A stretch of 30,667 nt of DNA. Source: JBBCJM01 sp037190175 (lineage in GTDB: Bacteria > Pseudomonadota > Alphaproteobacteria > Rhodobacterales > Rhodobacteraceae). The notes under the pieces were generated by a model. It saw only the letters and a program-made list of their open reading frames with translations, was not told where the DNA came from and did not search any database. The stretch covers positions 1 through 30,667 of the forward strand of contig JBBCJM010000247.1 of assembly GCA_037190175.1 (NCBI GenBank), read 5' to 3'. Below are positions 1 through 7,678 of the stretch, in pieces (the first letter of the stretch is position 1; the number at the start of each line of letters is the position of its first letter). Position numbers and translations under genes: made by a program.

Positions 1-1
1 G

Positions 2-553
2 GTGCAGCTGCGCGGCGAGATCGCGGCCATCGGCGACGAGAAGGCGCGCGCGACGATGACCGCCGCGCTGGCCCGCGCGGTCGAACTGCTGCGGACGGGC
101 GAGGTCGAGCAGGCGCTGGCCCTGATGAAGAAGCTGCAGGAGGCGCTGCGCGGCGCGGGGCGAAGCGCGGACGAGGCCCAGCCGGCCAGGGTACTGCCCC
201 TGTGGTCGGCCGCCCGCGACACCACCGGAGAGCAGATCGGCAAGTTGCAGGCACAGCTGAGGCAGAGCGGCCTGCCGCTGTTCGAGCGCATCGCCGACAA
301 GGGCCTGAACGGGGTGACCGATGGCCAGCTGACCGGGATGCAGGCGGCGCTGATGGACTATGAGGCCGCGGCCGGCCCTGCCCGCGAGGCGGCGCGGGAG
401 AAGCTGCGCGCCGCCATCGCCGCGATGCGGGGCTTTCTGTCCTCCAACCCCGTCCTGCCGCTGCTGGATGCCAATCCCTTCGGCGTCGAGGTCACGATCC
501 GCGCATCGCTCGGCGGCGCGCTGGACGCCATCGACGCCGCCATCACCGCGTAA
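2..553 (+). CDS. C-terminal part of an unidentified helical protein (5' truncated by window edge)
   Basis: The reading frame is open from the first bases of the window to a TAA at 551-553. The GTG at position 2 is probably an internal valine, so this is most likely the tail of a longer protein. The 183 visible residues are rich in Ala, Leu, Glu, Lys and Arg and read as amphipathic helices. There is no signal peptide, membrane segment or recognisable catalytic motif. A distinctive stretch around residues 95-115 (RIADKGLNGVTDG, then an ALMDYEAA helix) could serve as a search probe. The stop is only 14 bases before the next start, so it is probably co-transcribed with the repeat protein at 568. 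I do not recognise the family. The context of a toxin-like gene plus an immunity-like gene suggests a role in the same system, for example an adaptor or a second effector, but that is inference. Confidence 0.6.
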   Translation: MQLRGEIAAIGDEKARATMTAALARAVELLRTGEVEQALALMKKLQEALRGAGRSADEAQPARVLPLWSAARDTTGEQIGKLQAQLRQSGLPLFERIADKGLNGVTDGQLTGMQAALMDYEAAAGPAREAAREKLRAAIAAMRGFLSSNPVLPLLDANPFGVEVTIRASLGGALDAIDAAITA

Positions 554-567
554 CGCCGGAAGAGGCC

Positions 568-3500
568 ATGGCAAGGAAGAAATGGACGCGGATCGAGATC
601 GAGTGGGGCGTGCAGCTTGCGCGCGAGATCGGCACCGATCCGAGCTATGAGGACGACGACTTCGACGAGGATTTCGACGACGACCTGCGCGGGATGGTCG
701 AGGACTATCTGCTCGGCCCGCTGCACGGCGTCGCGGATCTGGCGCCCCTGGTTCCGGGGGCGCATCCCGACGACATCGAGGCGCTGCGCCGCAAGCGGGA
801 CGAGGTGCTGGACGCGATCGGGCAGATGGACAACTTCGGGATGCAGGCGGCGCTCCAGCGGCCGCCGCTCCACGACTTCGGCGGCGAGATCGCCGCGCTG
901 ACCCAGGCCGTCAGGGCCAGGGCGCTGGAGGCCGAGCGCATCCGCGGCGAGGTGACGACGCGCGAGACGCCCAAGGACGCCGACGAGGATCAGGCCGCGG
1001 CCCTGGTGCAGGAGCGCCGGAAGGTCCTTGACTGCCTGGCGCCCGTACCGCTGGCGGCCGGGGACGTCGAGGCGGCGAAGGCCGCGCTGGGGGCGCTGGA
1101 CGAGACGCTGGGGAAGATCGTCGAGGCCATCGGCAAGCTGAAGACCGAGATCGAGGAGATCGGCAAGAAGGGCGCGGAGGTCCCGCGCGACGCCCCGCTG
1201 AAGGACCAGCGCGACCGGCTGAAGAAGGCGGGCGACGAACTGGCCGAGGCGCTGAAGGGGCCTGCCACGGCCAAGACGCGCGATGCCGCGAACGAGGCGC
1301 TGGACCGGCTGACCAAGGCCGCCGAAGAGGTTCGGGCGGAGGTCGAGGAATTCGGCGGGAACGAGGCCATCGCCGGGCTCTGCGCGGCCTTCGGGGCGCC
1401 GGTGGACGATTTCGAGGCGGTCGAGGCCAAGTTCGGCGGCCGCAAGCCGATGCAGGCGCTGCTGAAGGCGGTTCCGGTCGGGGACATCCGCAAGCTCAAC
1501 GACGCGATGACCGCGGACGGGCTGGCCGCGGCGGTCAAGGCCTTCGCCACGCCGGCGGCCATGGCGGAGGCGGCGAAGGATCTGGGCGGGGCGGAAAGGT
1601 TCGCGGCGCTCTGCACGAAATCCGCCTCGCCGGAAAAGGCCAGGGAGCTGGTCAACGATCTGGGCGCGGGGTTCGTGGGCGCGCTGATGGGCGACACCAA
1701 CGACCCCGCGGGGGCGGTGGCCTTGCACGGCGCCTTCGGCGGCAACGTGACCCCGCTGAAGGACCTGATGAAGGAAGGCGGGTTTGCGAAGAAGCCCAAG
1801 GCGCTGGCCGCGCTGCTGACCGCGGGCTGCGACAACAAGCCCGACCAGTTCGTCGCCTTCTGCAAGGGCTTCGACGGCAAGGAGGCGCGCGAGGATCTCG
1901 CCGGGCTGGTCGACGCCGGCGGGCTGGGCGACGCGCCCGAGGCCTTCGGCGTGCTGCTGAAGACGGGATGCGACGGCAAGCCCGAGGGCATGAAAGCGAT
2001 GGCCACCGCCTTCAAGGACCCCGCGGCGCGCACCGGGCTGAAGGGGCTGCTGGAAGACGGCGGGCTGAAGGGCCAGAAGGGCGGCGACGGCGACATCGGC
2101 AACGACACGCTGGCCATGATGCTGAAACACGGCGCGGGGCCGCGCCCCCCGGGGGCGGTCGATGCCGAGGAAAAGCGCCGGGCCGAGATGCTGGCGGGGC
2201 TGGCCAAGGGAATGGACAAGGCCGCCTGCGACCGGCTGAAGGGCACGCTGGCCAAGGGCGGCTTGGGCGCCGAGCCCGAGGTCTTCGGCCATGTCCTGGG
2301 CCACGGCTGCAAGGGCGGGGATCCCGGCAGGCTGAACGCGCTCACCACCGAGCTTGCGGCCGGCGGGCGGCAGGAGAAGCTGAAGAAGGTGCTGCTGCAG
2401 GGCGGCTTCGGCGCGAAGGACGACACCGGCGCGGCGACCGGCATCAAGACCGAATGCCTGGGCAAGCTGGTCGGAAAGGGCTGCGAGGGCAAGCCGGCCG
2501 AGGTCTCCGCGCTGCTCGATGCGCTGGGCGACCAGGACATCGCCCGCATGAAGGGCCTGATGAAGACGGGCGAGCTGGGCAAGCACCCGGACGTGCTGGC
2601 CAATGCCTACAAGCACGGCTGCCTCGCCGATCCCACCGGCGCGCATGACGGGGCGAAGGATCCGGCCCTGCTCAAGCGGATGATGACCTCCTTCGGCGAC
2701 CCCCAGGGGCAGGCCCTGTTCAAGAACATGCTGACCGGCGGGGGCTTCGACGAGGCCGGCAAGGAGGAGCGTCTGGGCAGCATGTTGCGCCATGCCTTCA
2801 CCCCGCCGTCGCACAAGCCGAACCCCGGCAAGCAGCGGCCCGAGGGGCTGCGCCAGCTGGCGAATTCGTTCACCGGGCATTTCGGCGAGCTCAAGACCAT
2901 GATGGCGGCGATGGAGGCCGCCCCCGGCCACGTTCTGGAAACCAGCACGGCCGACGAGCCGAACCAGCCCGGCAAGGGCCTGGGCAACGTCATCCACGCG
3001 CCGAAGTTCAACGGCAATCCGACGACGCTGCGGACCCAGTTCTTCCAGCCGCTCAACGCGCGCGCCACCGGCGGCAACGTCGGCTCGGACGGCACCTGGG
3101 CGCAGCCGCCCAGCCCGCCGCGCATGGGGATGCAGCAGCTCCTGCAGACCGGCGCCTCGTTCCAGCACAAGCCCATCGCGAACCCGGTCGTACCCTGCAG
3201 CGACGGGGCCGGGCACAGCTACGATCTGGACATGGAGCATGTGGCCGGCCGCCACAGCCGCGCGCAGGGCAAGTTCCACCTGAACACCACGCCGGAGATG
3301 GGCACGACGCTCTATCCCCGCGAGACCGACGAGACCAAGATCAAGAAGCTGGTCGAGGATTCGCTGAAGAACGGCGGCGCGCTCGCCGGCGGGCCCGCCA
3401 TGAGAAGCGGCCCGCCGCCCCCGGCGCCCAGAAACATTCCCCCGCAGGATGTCCATGACCTTGTCGGGCCGGTGCACAACAAGTTCATGCGGGTTGACGC

Positions 3501-3672
3501 CAACGACGGAACCGGCGAGCGGAGCCGGATCGGGTTCAAGAAGATCGGCGGGGGGCCCATCCACATCGCGCAGTTCTATCCGCAGGCCGGCGCCGGGCTG
3601 GAAAAGATCCAGACCAATGATTTCATCACGTTGCGCAATGCGCTGACCAACAATCCGACGGGGTACCGATGA
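568..3672 (+). CDS. Large repeat protein with C-terminal toxin-like domain (putative polymorphic toxin)
   Basis: This encodes 1034 residues, starting at an ATG preceded by a purine-rich site (ggaagagg, 558-565). The layout is: a short basic start, a very acidic patch at residues 27-40, a charged helical/coiled-coil region to about residue 260, a block of glycine- and cysteine-bearing helical repeats at about 397-740, a Pro/Gly-rich linker, and a distinct C-terminal domain from about residue 877. That last domain carries E890-H891-x4-H896, a TTLYPRETDETKI segment followed by a helix, and a final IHIAQFYP strand. Paired histidines in a short C-terminal module after a long repeat scaffold are typical of RNase-type polymorphic toxins (BECR/EndoU-like folds). 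The ATGA overlap with a small acidic partner gene supports this. No signal peptide or membrane segment is visible, so delivery by a contractile injection system or type VI apparatus is possible but unproven. The exact toxin family was not identified. Confidence 0.6.
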   Translation: MARKKWTRIEIEWGVQLAREIGTDPSYEDDDFDEDFDDDLRGMVEDYLLGPLHGVADLAPLVPGAHPDDIEALRRKRDEVLDAIGQMDNFGMQAALQRPPLHDFGGEIAALTQAVRARALEAERIRGEVTTRETPKDADEDQAAALVQERRKVLDCLAPVPLAAGDVEAAKAALGALDETLGKIVEAIGKLKTEIEEIGKKGAEVPRDAPLKDQRDRLKKAGDELAEALKGPATAKTRDAANEALDRLTKAAEEVRAEVEEFGGNEAIAGLCAAFGAPVDDFEAVEAKFGGRKPMQALLKAVPVGDIRKLNDAMTADGLAAAVKAFATPAAMAEAAKDLGGAERFAALCTKSASPEKARELVNDLGAGFVGALMGDTNDPAGAVALHGAFGGNVTPLKDLMKEGGFAKKPKALAALLTAGCDNKPDQFVAFCKGFDGKEAREDLAGLVDAGGLGDAPEAFGVLLKTGCDGKPEGMKAMATAFKDPAARTGLKGLLEDGGLKGQKGGDGDIGNDTLAMMLKHGAGPRPPGAVDAEEKRRAEMLAGLAKGMDKAACDRLKGTLAKGGLGAEPEVFGHVLGHGCKGGDPGRLNALTTELAAGGRQEKLKKVLLQGGFGAKDDTGAATGIKTECLGKLVGKGCEGKPAEVSALLDALGDQDIARMKGLMKTGELGKHPDVLANAYKHGCLADPTGAHDGAKDPALLKRMMTSFGDPQGQALFKNMLTGGGFDEAGKEERLGSMLRHAFTPPSHKPNPGKQRPEGLRQLANSFTGHFGELKTMMAAMEAAPGHVLETSTADEPNQPGKGLGNVIHAPKFNGNPTTLRTQFFQPLNARATGGNVGSDGTWAQPPSPPRMGMQQLLQTGASFQHKPIANPVVPCSDGAGHSYDLDMEHVAGRHSRAQGKFHLNTTPEMGTTLYPRETDETKIKKLVEDSLKNGGALAGGPAMRSGPPPPAPRNIPPQDVHDLVGPVHNKFMRVDANDGTGERSRIGFKKIGGGPIHIAQFYPQAGAGLEKIQTNDFITLRNALTNNPTGYR
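1756..2790 (+). repeat. Seven-fold degenerate helical repeat inside the 568-3672 protein
   Basis: Residues of about 397-740 contain roughly seven copies of a unit reading: Leu-Lys-(G/D)-Leu-(M/L)-x2-GG(F/L), a short linker, a hydrophobic helix, then G-C-(D/E/K)-(G/N)-K-P, then another helix. The GC(x)2KP or closely related corner appears near nucleotides 1828, 1966, 2305, 2480 and 2615. The GG(F/L)-type corners appear near 1780, 1915, 2058, 2255, 2398, 2566 (as GEL) and 2735. Spacing is about 46-60 residues and copies differ by small insertions. The nucleotide sequence is not an exact tandem repeat, so these are old protein-level duplications, probably forming an alpha-solenoid scaffold. Confidence 0.65.
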
Positions 3673-4154
3673 CCGAGGTGACCGCCACCCTTTCGCTGCT
3701 GGACCGCAACGACCGGACCGTGGCCGAGGCCGAGATCCCCGGCCTGGGGCCCGATGCGGTCTGGCCGCTGTCGCGGCAGGAGGGCACCGTCTCGCTGCAC
3801 CACGCCGGCCACAGGGAGGATTTCGGCGACGACCTGTCCTACCTGATCTCGATGCTCTGCACCGACCTTCCGGCCCGGCTGCGCGACGACGGAGAGGTCA
3901 TCCACGCCGGCTTCGCCAACCCCGAGGTCGTCACCTTCACCCGCGCCGGCCCCAAGGTCACGCTTTCGGGCGAGTACCGCAGCCCCGTCGACTATCCCGC
4001 GCAGGAGCTGATCGCGGCGCTCGCCTCGGTGGCGCAGCGGTTCCCCGCGATGCTGGCGGCGCTCTGGCCCGACCTGCCGCAGGAGGAACGCGACGGCTAT
4101 GCCGAAGGCGCCCGGCTCGCGGCCGAGGCGGCCGGAGACGCGCCGGGGGCCTAG
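3669..4154 (+). CDS. Putative immunity protein for the upstream toxin-like gene
   Basis: This encodes a 161-residue protein whose ATG overlaps the upstream stop (ATGA, 3669-3672), so translation is probably coupled. It is acidic, has no signal peptide or membrane segment, and looks like a mixed beta/alpha cytoplasmic protein: strands over residues 1-45, a helix around DDLSYLISMLC, further strands, and a long C-terminal helix (about 113-150). Size, charge and position fit a cognate immunity protein that binds and blocks the C-terminal toxin domain of the preceding gene. I do not recognise a named immunity family, so the call rests mainly on position. It could alternatively be a chaperone or loading factor for the large protein. 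A small GC hairpin (arms 4146-4151 and 4156-4161) spans its stop codon and has no T-tract. Confidence 0.5.
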   Translation: MTEVTATLSLLDRNDRTVAEAEIPGLGPDAVWPLSRQEGTVSLHHAGHREDFGDDLSYLISMLCTDLPARLRDDGEVIHAGFANPEVVTFTRAGPKVTLSGEYRSPVDYPAQELIAALASVAQRFPAMLAALWPDLPQEERDGYAEGARLAAEAAGDAPGA

Positions 4155-4231
4155 CGGCCCCGGATGGGGCTGGCGGGCCGTTGCGGGTTTTGCCATGGTG
4201 GCGGCGCCGTGGAGAATGCGGGTGAAGGATC

Positions 4232-4246
4232 GCCATTGTTTCCTGA
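4232..4246 (+). promoter_or_regulatory. Shared 15-base element, copy 1 (upstream of GT2-type transferase)
   Basis: The sequence GCCATTGTTTCCTGA starts at 4232 and ends 16 bases before the ATG at 4263. The same element with one changed base occurs at 6947-6961 before the FkbM-type gene. It is AT-richer than its surroundings and lies in the leader of a gene, so it is a candidate regulatory site. Its role is unknown. Confidence 0.4.
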
Positions 4247-4262
4247 TGGTGCGGAACAGGCC

Positions 4263-6038
4263 ATGACGACCCGCCCTGCGCCGGGCAGCCCCCTGGCCGG
4301 ATTGAAACCGGCCAGCCGGCACGGCCGCATCACCGCGGTGTCGATGATGAAGGACGAGGGGCCCTTCGTCCTGGAATGGATCGCGCATCACCTGGCGGTG
4401 GGGTTCACCGACATCGTGGTCTATACCAACGACTGTTCGGACGGCACCGACGACATGCTGATCCGGCTGGAGGAGCTGGGCCTGGCCCATCACCGGCGCA
4501 ACGTCATCCCCGAGGGGCTGCGGCCGCAGCCCTCGGCGCTGAACCACGCGCAGGAAGAGCCGCTGGTGGGCGGCAGCGACTGGGTGCTGGTGTTCGACGC
4601 CGACGAATTCCTGTGCATCCGCCATGGCGACGGCACGCTGGACCCGATGCTGGACGCCGCGGTGGCGCAGGGGGCGAACGGCATCGTCATCACCTGGCGC
4701 ATCTTCGGCTCGGGGGGCGTGCAGGACTGGTCGCGCGATCCGGTGACGGAACAGTACCTGATGGCCGCGCCACCCGACTGGAACAAGGGCTGGGGGGTCA
4801 AGACCCTGTTCCGCTTCGACCCCGAGTACTGGAAGCTGGGCATCCACCGGCCCAAGATGAAGACCAAGTGGCTGGAGACCGGCTTTCCCGACACGGTGAA
4901 GTGGCTGAACGGCTCGGGCCGGCCGATGGAGGACTATTTCAAGTTCCGCGGCTGGCGCTCGATCACCCGGACCATCGGCTATGACTGGGTGCAGATGAAC
5001 CACTATGCGGTGAAGTCGATCGACAGCTATGCGATCCGCAAGTTCCGCGGCAACGTGAACTTCAAGAAGGACAAGTACAACGCCGACTACTGGGCGCTGC
5101 AGGACCGCAACGAGGTGCGCGACGAGACGATGCTGCGCTATTCGGCCGAGCGGACGCGCATCTTCGACCTGCTCCTGACCGACCCGGTGCTGAACCGGCT
5201 GCATTTCGCCGCGGTGGAGCGGGCCGAGACGCGGCTGGCCGAGTTCAAGGGCACCCCGGCCTATGAGGAGCTGGTCGCCGGGCTGAAGGCCGCGGCCCGG
5301 GTGCCGATCGCCGAGGTGGTGGCCAAGCCCCCGCAGCCGCGCGACCGCGAAAGGATCGCGGCGCTGATGAGCCGGGTGGAAAAGGCCGCGGGCGAGCGGC
5401 AGCGGGCCGAGCGCCGGGCGGCGGGCGCCGCACCGGCCCGGGGGTTGGTGAACGAACCGGCGCAGGCCCCGGCGCCCGGCGCGGCCTGGGTGGCCAACCA
5501 CGGGGTGCTGCTGCCGGCCGACCCCGGCCATTTCACCGCGCAGGCGCAGGCGCTGATCGCGGCGGGCAAGTTCGAGCGTGGTCTGGCCCGCGTCCTGCCC
5601 CGGCTGGTGCAGGGCGCGCGGCGGCATCTGGAGCTGGGGTCCGGCTGCGGCTTCCGCGCGGCGCTGCTGGCGCGCGCCCTGCCCGGCCTGGCCCAGGCGG
5701 TGCAGGAGAGTCATCCCGCCCGGCTGCGGCTGGTGCAGACGGTCTGGGCCCGCAACGGCCTGGCCGAGGGCCCCGGCCTGCGGCTGCTGCCCGGGCCGAT
5801 GGATCTGGCCCGCCTGATCGCGGAGTTCGCGCCCGACAGCCTGCTGGTCGCCGACCCGGGGCTGGACCCGGATGCCGTCGCCGCCGCGCTGCCGGGCGGG
5901 ATCGGCACCCTGATCCTGGCTGGCCCCGCCATGGCGCAGGCCCCGCGCTGGCGCGCGGCCTTCCCCGCGCTGGCCGGGCTGCACCCCGACGACCCGCAGC
6001 CGGAATTCCTGCTGGCCCGCGCCCCGCGGGCGGCCTGA
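4263..6038 (+). CDS. GT2-type glycosyltransferase fused to a methyltransferase-like domain
   Basis: The frame is open from 4164, but the ATG at 4263 is chosen because a purine-rich site (ggaacagg, 4253-4260) precedes it and the family's sequence begins soon after. The product has 591 residues. The N-terminal part (about 20-330) is a Glyco_tranf_2_4-type domain: a TAVSMMKDEGPFVLEWIAHH opening, then DAD at residues 112-114 in a WVLVFDADEF context, which is the nucleotide-sugar/metal-binding DxD. A charged linker (about 370-420) follows. The last 150 residues contain HLELGSGCG at about 455, which resembles the SAM-binding glycine loop of class I methyltransferases, though the rest of that fold is short and diverged. 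It probably transfers a sugar to a surface glycan or protein in the cytoplasm. It leads a five-gene glycan cluster. Whether the second domain is active is uncertain. Confidence 0.8.
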   Translation: MTTRPAPGSPLAGLKPASRHGRITAVSMMKDEGPFVLEWIAHHLAVGFTDIVVYTNDCSDGTDDMLIRLEELGLAHHRRNVIPEGLRPQPSALNHAQEEPLVGGSDWVLVFDADEFLCIRHGDGTLDPMLDAAVAQGANGIVITWRIFGSGGVQDWSRDPVTEQYLMAAPPDWNKGWGVKTLFRFDPEYWKLGIHRPKMKTKWLETGFPDTVKWLNGSGRPMEDYFKFRGWRSITRTIGYDWVQMNHYAVKSIDSYAIRKFRGNVNFKKDKYNADYWALQDRNEVRDETMLRYSAERTRIFDLLLTDPVLNRLHFAAVERAETRLAEFKGTPAYEELVAGLKAAARVPIAEVVAKPPQPRDRERIAALMSRVEKAAGERQRAERRAAGAAPARGLVNEPAQAPAPGAAWVANHGVLLPADPGHFTAQAQALIAAGKFERGLARVLPRLVQGARRHLELGSGCGFRAALLARALPGLAQAVQESHPARLRLVQTVWARNGLAEGPGLRLLPGPMDLARLIAEFAPDSLLVADPGLDPDAVAAALPGGIGTLILAGPAMAQAPRWRAAFPALAGLHPDDPQPEFLLARAPRAA

Positions 6039-6081
6039 CCCTCATTCCCGGCGCGAAGGCCGGATGTCCCTGGGAGCTGAC

Positions 6082-6897
6082 ATGACCGAACCGAACCGCC
6101 GCCCCGTCGCCTCGCTCTGGATCGGCCCGCGGCTGCACTACATCAACCAGCTGTGCCTCCTGAGCCACGTGCGGCAGGGGCATCCGACCACACTCTTCTG
6201 CACCGAGGCGGTGTCGAACGTGCCCGAGGGGATCGCGGTCCGCCCGGCGGCCGAGATCATGGACATCGACATGGAGATCGTGCGCCAGACCTCGGAAAGC
6301 TTCCTGTCCAACGTGTTCCGCTACAAGATGATCCAGAAGACCGATGCGATCTGGATCGACTGCGACGCCTATTGCCACCGGCCCTTCCCCGACGCGATGG
6401 ACCATATCTATGCCGGCCACGGCTTCCGCGGCGCGCTGAACTGCGGGGTGGTCTATATCCCGCCGCAGGGCCGGCTGATCGAGGCGCTGCTGGATTACTA
6501 CGACAACCTGCCCGAGGCCCCGGCCTGGTTCAACAAGCAGCAGCGCAAGCGGCTGGACAAGCAGGACCGTTCGCTGCCGCAGGCCGTGCGGATCTACAAC
6601 GCCGAGCGCACCGCCTTCGGGCCGCAGGCGTTCACCTGGTTCGCCCAGCAGACCGGCGACTACGACCGCGCGCTTTCGCACGACGTGCTCTACCCGGTGC
6701 CCTTCCAGCTGAACGACGTGTTCTTCGACCCCCATGGCCGGGTCGAGGGGCATTTCACCGACAACACCCTGTCGGTCCACCTCTACACCAACGGCACCCG
6801 GCCCTGGTGGCGCAAGAACCCGCCGCTGGCCAACTCCTATGTCGCGCGCATGTGCGACCATATCGGCGTCGACCCGACGAAGGCGCTGGAGGAGTAG
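6082..6897 (+). CDS. GT32-like glycosyltransferase
   Basis: This encodes 271 residues from the ATG at 6082, which has a gggag site five bases upstream. An in-frame ATG at 6064, with gaagg just before it, is a possible alternative and adds six residues. The sequence begins with a beta strand (SLWIGPRLHYINQLCLLS), which resembles the opening of GT32/capsular polysaccharide transferases. It carries D93-C-D95 in a WIDCDAYC context, the metal/nucleotide-sugar DxD motif of GT-A enzymes. Later motifs include GALNCGVVYIP and a His-rich C-terminal region (VHLYTN). There is no signal peptide or membrane segment, so it acts at the cytoplasmic face. It is the second gene of the glycan cluster, 43 bases after the first. 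Donor and acceptor sugars cannot be read from the sequence. Confidence 0.75.
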   Translation: MTEPNRRPVASLWIGPRLHYINQLCLLSHVRQGHPTTLFCTEAVSNVPEGIAVRPAAEIMDIDMEIVRQTSESFLSNVFRYKMIQKTDAIWIDCDAYCHRPFPDAMDHIYAGHGFRGALNCGVVYIPPQGRLIEALLDYYDNLPEAPAWFNKQQRKRLDKQDRSLPQAVRIYNAERTAFGPQAFTWFAQQTGDYDRALSHDVLYPVPFQLNDVFFDPHGRVEGHFTDNTLSVHLYTNGTRPWWRKNPPLANSYVARMCDHIGVDPTKALEE

Positions 6898-6946
6898 CGG
6901 GTGACGGCCCGCCGGGAACAAGATCGTGACACCCACCGGCGGTTGT

Positions 6947-6964
6947 GCCATTGTTTCCCGAAAC
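6947..6964 (+). promoter_or_regulatory. Shared 15-base element, copy 2, overlapping a short palindrome
   Basis: GCCATTGTTTCCCGA (6947-6961) matches the element at 4232-4246 at 14 of 15 positions. Its 3' half forms the palindrome GTTTC-CC-GAAAC (6953-6964), which copy 1 lacks. An A-rich leader follows. The element ends 24 bases before the GTG at 6986, a spacing similar to that of copy 1. Confidence 0.4.
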
Positions 6965-6985
6965 GAACCAAAAAACAGAAACCAC

Positions 6986-7678
6986 GTGTCGAGCACGCTT
7001 CCTGAAGACGAGATCGTCGCCACCTGTCACGGTGTCGAAGTGCTGCGGGCGAGGTTCTCGCCGGGCATGATCGCCGCGCTGAACGAGGGCCGCTACGAGG
7101 GGCGCGAGATCGCCTGCGGGCTGGCGGCCATCCCGGACGGCGCGCGGCTGCTGGAGCTGGGCGCGGGCTCGGGCGTGGTGGGCGCGGTGCTGAACCGCAA
7201 CCTGAAGCTGGCCGCCACCCTGTCGGTCGAGGCCAACCCCGACCTCCTGCCCTTCATCGAAAGGCTGCACCGCCACAACGGGCTGGAGGCGGCCATCACG
7301 GTGAAACACGGCGTGGTGCTGAGCGCGCCGGATGCGCCCGAGGCGGTGACCTTCCACGTGCAGGGCAATTTCCTGGGCTCCAGCCTGCAGGCCCGGCCCG
7401 GCAAGCGGACGCGGCAGGTGCAGGTTCCGGTGCTGCGCTATGACGAGCTGAAGAAGAGCTTCCCCCACGACGCCATCATGATGGACATCGAGGGCGGCGA
7501 GCTGGATTTCCTGCGCCACGCCGACCTGACCGGCGTTAGGGTCTTCGTGGCCGAGATGCATCGCGACGTCTATGGCCGCGAGGGGATGCAGGAATGCCGC
7601 CGCCTGCTGGAGGCGGGCGGCCTGTCCTTCGACGGCGATCTGAGCAGGGCCGGCGTTCATGTCTACCGGCGCGGCTGA
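6986..7678 (+). CDS. FkbM-family SAM-dependent methyltransferase
   Basis: This encodes 230 residues from GTG 6986. The frame also allows a GTG at 6926, but those extra codons would cover the conserved upstream element and an A-rich leader, so the shorter form is preferred. Neither start has a good ribosome site. The SAM-binding loop LLELGAGSG lies near residue 55, followed by an acidic strand end (SVEANPDL). The family's characteristic IMMDIEGGELDFL motif is near residue 165. FkbM-type enzymes O-methylate sugars or related hydroxyls, so a role in capping or decorating the glycan made by the neighbouring transferases is likely. The gene's 3' end overlaps the next gene by 20 bases, which indicates co-translation. 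Confidence 0.85.
   Translation: MSSTLPEDEIVATCHGVEVLRARFSPGMIAALNEGRYEGREIACGLAAIPDGARLLELGAGSGVVGAVLNRNLKLAATLSVEANPDLLPFIERLHRHNGLEAAITVKHGVVLSAPDAPEAVTFHVQGNFLGSSLQARPGKRTRQVQVPVLRYDELKKSFPHDAIMMDIEGGELDFLRHADLTGVRVFVAEMHRDVYGREGMQECRRLLEAGGLSFDGDLSRAGVHVYRRG

Noticed and set aside
358..3564. 1068-codon open frame on the - strand opposite the toxin-like gene
   Set aside because: It is rich in Arg, Gly, Ala, Leu and His with no domain, and mirrors the codon structure of the + strand gene. The + strand gene has a ribosome site, a linked downstream gene and structured repeats, so the antisense frame is a GC-rich shadow.
568..3672. Reading the 1034-residue protein as a phage tail tape-measure protein
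   Set aside because: Tape-measure proteins have hydrophobic segments and phage neighbours. Here there is neither, while a histidine-bearing C-terminal module and an overlapping small gene favour a toxin-immunity pair.
4146..4161. Hairpin at the end of the immunity-like gene as a terminator
   Set aside because: Its stem is only six GC pairs, it spans the stop codon and has no T-run, so I do not call a terminator.
3576..7023. Long - strand frames (802 and 496 codons) under the glycosyltransferase genes
   Set aside because: The opposite strand encodes clear enzymes with DxD and SAM motifs. The - strand translations are low-complexity Arg/Gly/His/Gln sequences.
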